The notes under the pieces were generated by a model. That model was not told where the DNA came from. It saw only the letters and a program-made list of their open reading frames with translations, and did not search any database. A stretch of DNA of 64,000 bases from Lunularia cruciata (lineage: Eukaryota; Streptophyta; Marchantiopsida; Lunulariales; Lunulariaceae), in contig OX419757.1 of NCBI GenBank assembly GCA_948567375.1, forward strand, positions 39,308,001 through 39,372,000, in the 5' to 3' direction. Of the stretch, positions 23,801 through 36,199 are shown one piece after another (within the stretch, counting starts at the first letter, position 1; every line of letters starts with the position of its first letter). The position numbers and the translations under genes are program-made.

Positions 23801-26800
23801 ATGACTGAGGTGGTGATGTCTGTAATGCGGAGGAGATGTGTGGAAGGAACGTCGAGGTTTTCCAGGAATTTGTCTGTGCTGTTAGGTTGCCAGGTTTTTT
23901 TCGATCGTCTGGCTCACAGTAGCGCGTCGGCTTGTACGGGATATGCAAAAGCAGGTGACAGTATTGCTCCACCTGTGGCTGTCAAGCGACCGTTCAAAAG
24001 GAGCAAGCATGGGAACACATGGTCTGATCCTTATCACTGGATACGTATCAACAGGGACGAAGGGATAGCGTATTTGAAGGGGGAGAATGCGTATGCTGAT
24101 AAGTGCATGTCAGATACTTTGCACTTGCAGCGCAAATTGCAGGAAGAGATGGCGAGCCGCTTGAAGGAGGACATTTCGTCTCCTCCAGAGCGCATCGGCG
24201 CGTGGTATGTGAATTTGAGCGCCATCTGTTTGAAGTACACAAATTATACTCAGAGGATCAGACTGCATCTCAATTAGTTGTTTCTTAAACTATCAACCAA
24301 TTGTGAACCGTGACATGGATCTTTGATATCATCCCTTGCATAATTGGAAATAATTTTCTTTTCTATATATACATTTCTGACTACTGGCCGAGACGCTCAT
24401 CCTAACAACTTGATCCTCAATGGTGCATGAGCAACAGGATACTCTGTCGGGGTGTTGTTCTTTTGAATACAAATACATTGGACCCTGATTGTAGTTATCC
24501 TAGTGCTAGTACAAACTCGTCTACTTGTTGTCCTAAAGTTTTCTTTACCAGGAAGTATAAAAGAAAGGGGATCAACTAAAATCTGTCATTTCACTCTTTG
24601 GAAAGATCAGAGTAGTCAGCTTCCACTATTGACGATTGCAGTCTTTAACCTTCCCACATATCTCACCTTCCATTTCAGGCTGTATTACACTCGGATACCG
24701 AAAGGACAGGATTATCCTGTCTATTGCCGAAAACGACATTCAACAAGAAACACTACAGTACATACAACTTGGAGAAAGCTGACTGCCTCGGTTATGGGCT
24801 GGGACGATCGGGAAGAGGAAGATGTCCTACTTGATCAGAACGCTCTAGTCCGACAGTTTGGCACGGAACTCTCATCTGTAATACTTGTGCTGTTTCATGT
24901 TTTGGAATGTTATTTTCGATGTGAGCAATCCGAGCTTACGATGCGAACTTGATAAGCTGCGCTCTTCATGCCAATTTTATCCGTATCAAATTCTCATCAA
25001 CACTTTGAAACTGTTTTGTTACAGGATATATCCAACTTGGAACATGTAGGCTGTCTGAAGATCACAATGTGATGGCGTATACTCTAGACACGTCCGGTGA
25101 TGAGGTTTTTACCCTCTTCATCAAAGACCTGCGAACTGGTCTCGTTATGACCGAAGAACAAAAACTTGGTGTAGTTAGCGTTGAATGGGCAAGGGATGGA
25201 CGTACATTGTACTATACTGAAGTGGACGAGCTCCTGAGGCCTTGGAGGTACAGAGTGCTTCTATTGAACTGTGCTTGCAGAGCCAAAATTTGTCATTGTG
25301 CTTGCTCAACATCACATATCTGATGTAATGGTAGATTGTTGCAGACTTTACCGAAGATCCTTGGGCTCAAATGTCGATGATGCACTCATCTTTGAGGAAA
25401 AGGATGCCAGTAACTTTCTAGATGTTTCAAGAACCAAAGACTGGTCTTTTATCACAGTGAACGCGAACTCAAAAACCTCATCAGAGGTGAAAAGCACTGC
25501 CATTGTCTTGACCGGCATCCTCAAACCCTGTATGTAATAGAATTTCTTCTTTAGCGTTGACGGAATTGAAGTTGTCGACTATTGCGAACGAGCTGTTTTT
25601 TCAATAATGCACGGTCGCTGTTACATTTTCATATTGCTCATCAACTACATAAAGAAGAACCTAGAAATCTACACGATAGAGCATCACTCGTACAAACTTT
25701 TAGGGAGCTGAGGTCAGGTACTGTTCATTATTCCAGGTGTACCTGATCGATGCACAAGACCCGGGAGGAGATTTACAACTTGTAGAGAAGCGAACTCCAG
25801 GTCTTCAATATTTCGTGGAACATCATCAGGGCTTTCTTTACATTCTTACGAATTCGAAATTCAAAGGAGACACTGTTCTAGGTTCAGTAAGTGATTATCG
25901 ACTGGTTCGCTGTCCTTTGGGGCAGATGAGTATTTACCATTGGCAGGTAATATGTAACCACCTGACCAGAATACAATCGAGATTCGGTCTGGACTTTGAG
26001 CCCTTTCCTGATATATCGACTTTGATACGATCCTTATATTTGCAATTACAGGAAGTGGTCAACTTGGAACCTGGAGCATTTATCGAGGACATGGAAATCT
26101 TCCAGAAGCACCTTGTTCTGTATCAGCGAAGCGGTGGACTGCCTTGTGTGCAAGTTTTGGATTTGCCGCTCACCGGCTTTGACGTAAGTCATTATAAGTA
26201 ATTAAAATGGACAAGTAATAGACGAAACTAATGCCCCTACTTATTTTGCCAGTTGAAGCTTTAGTGCATCTGAAATAATGAGTATTAGCTGACAGAGAGC
26301 CCTGGTTCAGTCAAGGAGGATGCTATCTTTGCCGCAAGGAGTCTGCACAGTGGTTCCAGGGGCAAATGAGGACTTCTATTCTTCAGCTTTTCGACTTAGT
26401 TTATCATCACCGAACGTAAGTTAGCTGCCATCTACCTGTCAAACTTCATAGCTATATATAAGTTGCAGTCAGAGCTATTGAACATCACGCTGAATAGTTA
26501 TGTAGTGTGCTAGGTATCATTAGGAATGTCAGTGTTCTATGCAAAGGGAAAGTTAATGGGGATGCATCAAATCTGTACATGGACTATATCTCCTGATCTT
26601 AACGCACCTTGAACGAAACAGGTTCCAGAAATTGTTCTTGAGTACGATCTGGCAACGGGAAAAGCTGAAGTTCTCCAGCAGGAGGAGGTATTAGGTGTCC
26701 ATATAGCCCAACAGAAGACTAAGGGGCTGAGGAGACTTGGAGGTGGGAAGATTACAGGAACAACAGAACGGGAGCTTGCTTCTTCAGAGCGCGACTCAGA

Positions 26801-28342
26801 TGCTGAAGAGATGGATGGAGTACAGATTGGTCTTTTCTCTCAGTACATTTGTCAACGACATGATGTACTCAGTGCCGATGGAGTATTAGTGCCCCTAACA
26901 ATTGTTCATGGATACAAAATTCTGCAAGATGGGCAAAATCCAGCTCTATTGATTGGCTATGGTGCTTACGGTAAGTCGCTGGAGGTTGAATGGTGCAGTG
27001 ATCACCTAAGCCTGCTTGACCGCGGTTGGGTCATAGCGTTCTCACATGTAAGGTAAAAAACCCTTTGCCACCTTTGCTTTGGTTTGAATTCCCCGTTCGT
27101 CGAACGGCTTCTGTTATTACTACAAATGTAATACCCTTTGCCACCTTGAAGATTATTGTTCATCCAGTCCTGGTAGAATCTTCTGCCTCGTTACGGGAAT
27201 AACATGCTTATGTTGACCGTTGTGCTTGTCATATTCAGAGGAGGTGGAGAACTAGGAAAGTCATGGCATCGAGCTGGTCGGCTACTGGACAAGAAAAATT
27301 CGTTTTACGACTTTGTTGCTTCAGCCAATTACCTACTAGATAACAAATTTGCTCATAGAAGTAAGCTGGGAGCTATGGGCATAAGTGCTGGTGGTCTACT
27401 GGTTGCCAGTGCTGTGAATTTAGATCCGAGTCTATTTCAAGCCGTGATACTACAGGTTCGTATTCTTTCAACAATTTAGCTGACTACGGTAAACGTTTGT
27501 AACCTTGCGGAGGCTATCGGACGAATGAATGCTCTTGAAAACATTCCTCTTCCGTTAAGAGTATCCTCACTGCGTCGAGGTTGTGAATCGCAGGTTCCTT
27601 TTCTTGATATCAGCAATACACTTTTGGACAAAGATCTTCCCTTGTCAGTACACGAATACGAGGAATGGGGTGATCCAGATGACCCAAAAGATTTTGCAAA
27701 CATAAGGAGTTATTCGCCTTATGACAACGTGCAAGCAGGGAAGTCTTACCCAGCAATGCTTGTGAGAACGGGCGTACTGGATACGAGGTTTGTTCAATTC
27801 CTCGATACGTAGGATTCCTAAGCAGTAAAGTTGAAGCTATGTTAGTGTTGAGTCGTTTTCTATTTCAAACAATCCGTACTGGGTCAAATTTGCTTTGAAA
27901 TGGCGGTCTGAGGTCAAGGAACTCTCCAAGGTTTTGCTCTCTTGAGGGGCTCGATAATACATATAGTATGAATGGTTGAGGTCAAAATATCCCTACTACA
28001 GGACAATATGATGGGCAGTCTATCATGTAGATTCTAGGTTGAGGTTGATATCATCAACGGAGATTCTTATGCATGTTAGGATAGATAAAAAGTAGGACAA
28101 ATTAACAAGAAAATCTAACATAAAATTCTGTGTCATGCAGAGTTGGATATTGGGAAGCCGCCAAATGGGTTGCAATGATCAGGGATAGGACAGAGCAGGA
28201 CGGTTCAAAGGTGACGATTTTGAAGTCCAGCATGGACTCAGGCCATGTTGCAGATTGTGGTCGGTTCAGTCATATTAGAGATACAGCTTATGATTATGCT
28301 TTTCTGATTAAAATGATTAGCAAGCAAACCTCTTCAATGTGA
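23801..28342 (+). CDS. Oligopeptidase B-like serine peptidase (S9A family)
   Basis: Prolyl-oligopeptidase family enzyme, closest in pattern to protease II/oligopeptidase B, which cuts short peptides after basic residues. Exons: 23801-24204, 24679-24860, 25025-25247, 25345-25486, 25737-25946, 26052-26183, 26296-26415, 26622-27052, 27239-27455, 27594-27787 and 28141-28342, about 818 codons. The N-terminal propeller starts at DPYHWIRIN and continues through WLYYTRIPKGQDYPVYCRK and MAYTLDTSGDE. The catalytic domain shows GISAGG (nucleophile Ser, exon 9), VLDTRVGYWEAAKW (Asp, exons 10-11) and MDSGHVADCGRF (His, exon 11). All three catalytic residues are present. Ten junctions were set by frame and homology. 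Nine are GT-AG; intron 2 keeps frame only with a GC donor at 24861. The first 60 or so residues are poorly conserved and could be an organelle presequence. In-frame ATGs at 23816 and 23825 are alternative starts. Confidence 0.92.
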
Positions 28343-30714
28343 ACTCCCGTTGATCCACGGACTATGACGAGACCTCACGCCATCACTTGTAGTACTCCAC
28401 TCGAGAACTAATTTGTAACATATCGTTTGCCCCAAGACAGTTTTTGCTGAATTTGTAACCGACGGCAGACTCAATTCTTGCAAGACATTAGTTTTACTCC
28501 ACCTTGAAGAGTATCCTATGTATATCTACTTGAAAGGCCAAAGTCGTCAGAAGTTCTTCTTCATGGGTGCGGACCAAGCAGGAAAGATGATGGAAGAACA
28601 ACTCTTTTCACACGGAAGTTTATATCTAAGTTATGATATTATTAGTGACAGAAGATCAGATAGTGGCAATAGTTACCAGCTACAGGCTTCTCGGTAATTA
28701 GTATAATATGGATGATGGTACCTGAATTTAGTGTTTTTTTTTGGGTTTTCTCATAAATAACACAGAAAATGTCAACTTATTGATTAGACATCAATATTAA
28801 TATAGAAGAAAGTGACGATTTATAGAGATATTTGAAAAAGTAATCCATAACGAAATCACATAAGATTAATAAGAACAGAATTAAGTGCGATAAAGTGCGA
28901 GAAAATTTGGCACAATATAATCTTAATAATTTCAATTCAAATCACAAAATAATGTACAAGAGTAAGTAGATATAGTGGATTTTGATGATGAGATATCCGG
29001 TCCAAGTCTTTGTTTTATTTAAAATAGGTTTTGTCTCCAAGAAGAATGTTAATAAGAATTTTCTTTACAATATATGAGTTGAAAGTTAAACAGAGAAATG
29101 TACACGTTATCTCAGAATAATAAGATATAAAAAGATACTTAATAAGTATTAATAAGTTTAGATTCACTAACTTTATCCCAAATTCCTATCAATATGAATG
29201 ATACTAACTAAATGCACACAATAGTAAATATGCATATGTCGATTAAAAGAACCATTAAATCCGAAAGATCAAATTTTGTGCTTTAGTGTTTAGTGGTCCG
29301 TTGCATAGATACCGAAATTTTGAGAGTTATATCGTTGATGAATGTACCAAATGATTCCATCCTCACGTTGTGGTGCTCATTGGTACCACAAACTGCACCT
29401 CCACACTCCTGTCTCAAGTTGGATACTTGAGCCCAAAGGAGAAGAGATTGTCTAAGCTCATCCTTGAACTTGAGCTGAATCTAGTGTTAACATGCAATCA
29501 TAAATCTTGGAACATATAGATTTTTCAAAGGCAGTAGGTCAATTCTGACAAGACAAGATCATAATATAAAAGACTTTTCCTTGGATAGCATGTCTATTTC
29601 CATACCAAGTTTACCAAGTTTTCCCTCTAGTACCTTTGGGCCTGGCTTCTTTATGTCTTTCTTGGCCGCTAGTGACTGTTGTGCTTTACGCTCCTTTTTC
29701 GTTTCGCACTTGTTTGTGCTTTGTGTTTTCTTCCCCCTTTCCTTCAGGGTACTACTTATATATACCAAGTTGAAATACTAAGTGGAAAGAAAAGTCAAAT
29801 TTTTTTGGTATAGTATGCAAATTGAGTTGGCATGTGGGTCCGGGTATAGTTCCTTTTGCTTGTGATCGTCTCTTGATAGGCGAAAGAAGTCTATTATAAT
29901 AGATGAGAAAAGAGAAATGAAATGATTTGAAATGTAGAATTTATTTCAAGACATCTCAAAACATGTACATGGGTGATATGTGCTAAATATCACCAAATAT
30001 GACAGTACTCTCTTGTCAAAAAGAATCCCTTGCATGAGACATGAGTGTCATCATCTTTAGCTTTGTATAGCAATATCTTTATTCAACAATGTATATAATT
30101 CTAAAAAACGCAAGATTATGTTTCATCATGTTTCATTTCCCAAACCCTTCAACATTCAGGACTCAGGTCTACATTATAGATACTCAGGTCTTTCTTTTTC
30201 TTTACACAAAACTTATTCACTAATAATCATCTTCTAAAATTTCAAATAGATAATCAAGGCCAATAATCGGGAGGAACACGGGTGAACACGGGTGAAACAC
30301 GGCTATATTCATGGAAATCTGCTAATATCAACTTAGAGGCCCCTATTGCCTTAAGTTCAAAAGATCTTGAATTAAGCAACAGAAAAAATAATTAAAAACA
30401 GTATCTCGAGTATTTAGGTAAAGAATTTCCACTACAAGAACACCGGAGAAAATAGGCCCGGAATTCCCACTCAACTGTTGTGGGGATTGGCATATCCTCC
30501 ATAAGCTAATAGTATATCTCTTTTCTTCCTTTTCCTTCAAGAAAGTCTCTTAAGGTGTTATGCGGAGAGAAGAGGCTTTATTTGTAGTTGTATCAAAGAT
30601 CAAGAATACACAAAAACTTAATGTCAGTACACTGCCTATTAGAATATGGATTGGATTTTCTCGTCCAAAGCAATGAGAAACAATGGATATTGAAGAAAGG
30701 AGCGCTCGTAGAAC
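28343..30714. other. Intergenic stretch, mostly AT-rich
   Basis: Holds the peptidase 3' flank and AT-rich DNA. No coding homology recognised. One copy of the small repeat F lies at about 29640-29765. Paired reading frames of 66-69 codons on opposite strands at 29559-29781 are this repeat and not genes. Confidence 0.55.
29640..29765 (-). repeat. Small dispersed repeat F (copy 1)
   Basis: On the minus strand it reads TATATAAGTAGTACCCTGAAGGAAAGG, then AAGCACAAACAAGTGC. Copies at 51341-51450 (+) and 59364-59462 (-) share the TATA box, the ACCC-GAAGGAA block and a GCAC-N6-GTGC hairpin at the same spacing. Confidence 0.5.
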
Positions 30715-31559
30715 TTGGGGCATGGAGTTGCAAAAGGTAAGCTATTCAAGTTATTGGACGTTTATTGTCTAGACATTGCATTAATTGGAGAGAGCAACGT
30801 CCTTCTTTTGCATAAAAATGTCCTCCTTTGGCATCTATATTCTAACATATTTTTAAAAAGTAACATCCAAGCGGGAGGTAATATGGTGGAGGATATGAAG
30901 TTAGATCACAAAGAATTTTAATTTTGCAATAGTTGTGTACAAGGAAAGGCAAACAAGGCTCATATACTAAGAAATCCAGATGCATGGGGTTACTTGATTT
31001 AGAAAATCTTTTAGTGGCACAACATACTACCTATAATTGTAGATGATTGCAATGAAAGAGTTTTGTCTACTTGATAAAGAGCAAGGAAGATATGTTGCAA
31101 AAGTTTCAGAAATTCGTAAGTATGGATGAGTTTCAAATTGTGCATGAGTTTACATGATTGAGAAAACTTTTAGTGGAACAACATACTATATATCATTGTA
31201 GATGGTTGTAATTTAAAGAGGTTTTTCTACTTGATAAAGAGCAAGGACGAAGTGATGCAAAAGTTTCAAAAATGTGTAATGGCCTAGACTATACGAATGA
31301 ATTTTATTTTTTTTTATTTAAAGAAAGGAACTCGTTTAGATTACTAGAGATAGTCTAGCATAGAACGGAGTTGTAGACAGGTTGAATCATACATTGGTGG
31401 AAAAAGTGTTAGCAATGGTTCAACATGCAAAACTATAAAAGAAATTTTGAGATCTAGCTATTACTATTGCTAAATTGTAAAAGAATATCAATCAGACTAC
31501 TACATCGCTAAGAAATTAGAAAAGATTGATTCTTGTAGGTTATGAACAGGGATTGGAAG

Positions 31560-31812
31560 TGCACTTTCTTTTAATTCCTGAGACAAGATAGGTTATTATA
31601 AGTCATGACTCTTGATTTAATGAATTGAGGGCTTGGGGAGAAAACAATAGAAAAGTGTTAGAATTGGATGATAGGCTTGGGAAGATAGGCTGATCAAGCC
31701 TATCATCCAATTCTAAAACTTTTCTATTGTTTTCTGCCCAAGTCCCCATCTCATTAATAGAAAATCCTGAGTTATAGTAACCTATCTTGTCTCAGGAATT
31801 AAAAGAAAGTAC
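31560..31812. repeat. Inverted repeat, about 120-bp arms, inside copia remnant
   Basis: Arms 31560-31679 and 31695-31812 are highly complementary around a loop of about 15 nt (left arm ends GGATGATAGGCTTG, right arm begins CAAGCCTATCATCC). This is not part of a normal copia element. It is either an inverted duplication or an inserted small foldback element. Confidence 0.85.
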
Positions 31813-33756
31813 AAGGTCAATTCTTTAGACAAGTCATTAGAAGAGTAATCCCTACTTGAACTAAAGAACCATCTAAATAGAGCTTGAAGGTATACAAGAA
31901 GTGTATGAAGCAGTGTGGTGGTTCTTGGTCTTGATGTTACAAAAGGAGAAAAAGACTCTAAAAAGATAACTTTAGGTGTAGAATTTCTAAGTGAAATTAC
32001 AAAGAGGTAAAAAATAACATGGAACCTCTAAGTGAAGATCCAAGAAGATCTAAGAGAGTTAAAAATCATATCAGTAGATTTGGCTTTTCTTTGAAGCAAT
32101 AATCATGTATGATAGAAGTGATGCTAGATGCAAATATACATTTGCACTAAAGTAGATGGTGATTTTAAAAGGTTACAACAAGCAATATATTTGAGTTAGT
32201 GTGAGTTGGTTTCAATAAAAGAAACAATTCACTCCTTACCAACAATACATGGGTACTTATATAGGTACTAGCTTATTTACCACCAAGTAGAAAAGTAATT
32301 GGTTGTAAATGGGTATTTAGGGTCAAATTTGGAGCTAAGAACACATGTTGAAGTATAAAGCAAGAGTTTTTACAAAGTGCTTCAACCATGCAACAATCAT
32401 AGACAAAACATAAAATTTTTCACTTGTTGCAAAATAGGGACCTATCTAGATGCTCCTAGTACTTGCTATATAGAGATTGGGAACTAGATCAATTAGATTT
32501 GAAGACAACGTTTTTGACCAAAGATTTATTTTAAAGAGACTATCTATATGGATGTTCTATATGGGTATGTTGAAGGCAAAGGAAGTAAGTTTGCTTAAGA
32601 AGGCCTTGTATGGCCTTATGCAAGTATTGAATGCTTGGCATGAAAAGCTAGACCTATTTTTGAGATAGCAAGGTTCTAATCGAGCATACTAAAACATGAG
32701 TGTCTATTATAAGTACATTGTCTGCATAATTATTTATGCAGATGATCTATTGATGTAGGAAATAGAGAGTTTGTCAATGGAGTGATAGATTTCCTATGTG
32801 TTGTCTTTGAAATGACTATCCTTGGTCCAATGAAACTTATTCTGGAAACTATCAGAGACAAGTTGGGTTCTGCTCAATAAGCCACATTGTGTGAAAGCAA
32901 TACTAAGTCTTAGATAATAAAGGAAAAACCTATCTCTATGCCTTACCATCTAGGATAGAAGCATAGCAAAAATATGGAAGGAAAAGTAAAAGATCATGAT
33001 AAAACCTTTCAATTTCTATATCAAAGTGCTCTTGGTTCTCTAATGTTTATAATAATGTGTACAAGACCTGATATATGTTGTACAATATGGGCACTTGCTA
33101 AATATACTAGTAAGCTCAATAAATAAATAAATAAATTGTTTGAATATTTGAAAGACATTCAAGATGCATTTTTTGTGTATAGAAAGTAAGAGAACATACT
33201 TGCTCTTATGCTGAAAGCATATATATATACTAGTTAGATACTAGTTGTAAGATGATTATGATAATAACATATCAACTATTGGATATTGCATTATGCTTAT
33301 TAGAGGAGCAATCAATTTGCATAGTAAATAACAAGTATCCATTGTAGTGTTTACTAATAGGCAAAATTACTTACAATCTCAAATGCTACATAGAAAGTCA
33401 TATGGAATAGGACACTTCTTAAGGAGTTGGGATCTGAACAGACAAATTCTATGATATTATATTGTGACAAGAAGAAAGTATAACACTTAGTAAAAATCTT
33501 GTACATCACCCAAGGACTAAGCATGTGAAGATTAGAAGAAGGTTTGTAGAAGAGGAAGAGAAAGAGAAAGAAGATGTTGTGGAGTTTAGTCTATTGTTCT
33601 ACTTAAGAAATGATAGAAGATGTGCTTACAAAAGCATTACCTAAATAAAAGCATGGAAAATTTGTAATAGACATGGAATGGTCATAAACTCTTATTAAGT
33701 GGGAGTGTAAGAATTAGGTAAAGAGTAAAGTAGAGCACAACCAATTTTAGTGTTTT

Positions 33757-34497
33757 ATCAATGTAATACCAATAGCTATACAAATGATCTAGAGATGAAA
33801 TTTGGTTTGGTAACATCTGGAAGGATGTTATAAATGATGAACTAAGTAGGTCAGACAGAGGTATCACCAAAAGAGTACTTCTACTAATAGGCAAGAAACC
33901 AAAACATGCTTGGAAACTTTAGAATCAATAGCTAGGTATATGATCTAGAGATGAAACTTGGTGTGATGACATCTGGAAGGATGTTACACATGACGGAGAA
34001 AGTAGATCAGATAGAGGTATCACCAAAAGAGAAATTCTACTAATAGGATAGAAGCCAAAATAGGCCTAAAAACTTTGGAGGCCTAAACGGATGAATTAGG
34101 CCTTGAAAAAATGCAGATCCCCCCTCCCCCCCCCAACTTAGAAAAATCTTGCCTTTCCCTAGTTTATCTCACCAAAAACTTTCCAATAGTATCTTACCCA
34201 TGTGATTTTGAGATTCCTATAGGAATATTCCCTAAAATATTCCCTCTGGTCAAATCCTATTTGACCAACCAGATAGGACCAAGATCAACATATCACCCAT
34301 CCAAGCAAACAATCTAAAGGTGGAGCTTGCTAAAAGGTCACCTATCCATGTACCTAATCCTATGATGGAGCTTCCTTGGAGGAGATCCTCTTTGGCTATA
34401 TAATAAAGAGAAAGTGCTCCCTTGGGGCATTGGAGTTTGAGTGTGGAATTTGTGTTTTCTCTATTGTGTTTCTCTATCCTCAGAATATTACAATCAA
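33757..34497 (-). mobile_element. Solo LTR, family D, in copia LTR
   Basis: LTR 33762-34492 (731 bp), reverse orientation, starting TGTAATACC and ending ATTACA. Perfect 5-bp target duplication ATCAA at 33757-33761 and 34493-34497. Like the 10847 copy it carries the doubled 165-bp unit. A C8-10 homopolymer tract is near 34118-34134. Confidence 0.92.
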
Positions 34498-34612
34498 GCA
34501 CCATTCTTGCTTATTTATTTATATAAAAATAAAAAAATTTAATTATATATACATATTGAGCTCTTAGTGCATACAATGCTAAATTGAGGCCTATTGCAAT
34601 AGTCATCTCCAA

Positions 34613-34979
34613 CACCTAGCACCTTGCTTGATGTGTGTTTTATGTTGTCTAAATTTCCTAAGTTGAATAAGTGTAATGCTAAGCTATATCTGTCTCTAGA
34701 TGACTTGAGCTATAGTGAGTTGAATATTGATGTGTGCAATCAAAATTATATACTTTGGTGAGACTTATAGCTTTGTGCTAGGATATTATATACATTTAGA
34801 ATTATAAAGGATAGACCTTCAAGTATATTTAGAGATAAACAATGTACCTCATATCTAATCTAATTGGAAAGAGGTGCAATTCATCATGTCATGCATATAT
34901 ACATCAATGCCAACATCATATATTATAGAAACAAAAATCATACAATCATCACACTTGAACTCTAAAGTGCCACAAACTC
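34613..34979. other. Unassigned spacer between copia and family A
   Basis: AT-rich. The portion near 34900-34974 repeats the start of the family A LTR (reversed CCACA end at 34974). Nothing else recognised. Confidence 0.4.
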
Positions 34980-35541
34980 AGCTCAAAAAAGAATCAATCA
35001 CTCTCAACTCAATATCTACCAACAACAAGCACTGATTACATTGTCGAGCCACACCCGCTCTAGCTAAAGAGACTCTAGGTGACACTTGGCAGTCTTTTTC
35101 CACCATAACCAGGAGCTTAAAGGCTCAACATTAGGAAGTGAGCTCTTTGGAGCTACACTTTGCAAGTATACCTCTTTGGACTTGACCTAGAACTCCAACC
35201 CTAATTGGCCCAGTGATGGCACACTTGATGATGAAAATAGTAGCTCTAAAAATGTGATCAATAGCCCTAACATGAAATTTGGCCACCACTAAGTAGTCTT
35301 TGAGAAACTACTTGTATAGCTATGTTTTCCATGTCTAACACTCCAAGTATGAGCCAATTAACTTTGGTGTTGCATATATACGTTGCTACACAACATATGA
35401 GCCAATTAACTTTAGTGCTACAAATGTTGTGATTACTATTCTGCTTATATACATTGCTACATAATATACATAGCTATAAACATCATACACTATATAAGGA
35501 CAAGTCATAGAAAAGTCACACATGAACTCTAAAGTACCACA
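34980..35541 (-). repeat. A1 3' LTR
   Basis: The minus-strand start TGTGGTACTTTAGAG at 35541 follows the purine tract. It matches 709-1270 (reversed) and the 50.29-50.72 kb fragment. The LTR start motif recurs at 34974, as in the A3 copy. Confidence 0.65.
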
Positions 35542-35689
35542 ATTTCCCCTAGTTGGTGGTTAGGTCCCTTTTACTCCAAATTGCCATCTACTCCAAGTAT
35601 GTGATATAACCTATGGTGGGCAAAGATCAAGAGGCTTGGTGCTATTGAGCTCCATTGTTAATCGTCTATCTACAATCTATACCACATAA

Positions 35690-36130
35690 GGAGTAAACTA
35701 GCTCTGGGTCAAGTACATCAAGGACATAACCACTAACCTTGACAAACCACCATGAAAGGAGGAGTCAAACATACCATATGCCATCCTCTCAAAAAACTAT
35801 TGCACAAGAACATAGTAGCAACTCCACAAAAAGAGTCACATAACATACACTACAAGCTTGCATGTACAATTGCCAAGCTTAGGTCCATAGTGCTATCAAT
35901 ATTTGGTAGGTGGCATGGTGCAAAATTGTGCACATGATCCTTCTAAACAACACCATCATGTCCTTCTAATATGAAGACTCTAGAAGGCAAAACATCATGC
36001 ACTCTCAAGATAGAATAGCTTGTAATCATATCAAGTGTTGGTAATGCAATCTACTATAGATATACACAATCACATATGTGAAATCAATGGTATGAGGGGT
36101 TTATAACCTCCTCCTCAAATAAGAGCATAA
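35690..36130 (-). pseudogene. A1 integrase C-terminus and PHD finger
   Basis: The minus strand reads LEGHDGVV, then FAPCHLPNIDSTMD, then a PHD half-finger MFLCNSFLRGWHMVCLTPP...WLCP-C with an intact 'GWH' Trp-His. It parallels 98-538 closely, with different stop positions. PHD fingers usually read histone H3 tails. Here one might target integration or recruit chromatin factors, as the chromodomain does in chromoviruses (inference). Confidence 0.75.
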
Positions 36131-36199
36131 TATAAGGTATCCTTATTCTTAGAAATCACTAAGTTCTCAAAGGCCATTGGTATCACTCTCCAAAAGGTC

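Larger units (their letters stand above)
30715..34612 (+). mobile_element. Ty1/copia retrotransposon remnant
   Basis: Decayed polyprotein in copia order. The pre-integrase zinc region (LLWHLYSN...VEDMKLDHKEF...CVQGKANKAH) is at about 30810-30960. RT has LPPSRKVIGCKWVFRVK near 32280-32330 and YADDLL near 32735-32755. RNase H includes CTRPDIC near 33060-33075, and a HPRTKHVKIRRRF-like C-terminus is near 33505-33545. A polypurine tract AAGTGGGAG precedes an LTR start TGTAAGAATT at 33706. That LTR is split by a family D solo LTR and may end near 34612. Stops and indels throughout. No 5' LTR recognised. Confidence 0.75.

Noticed and set aside
29559-29781. Opposite-strand frames of 66-69 codons
   Set aside because: Low-complexity Lys- and Ser-rich translations over repeat F; no protein signature.
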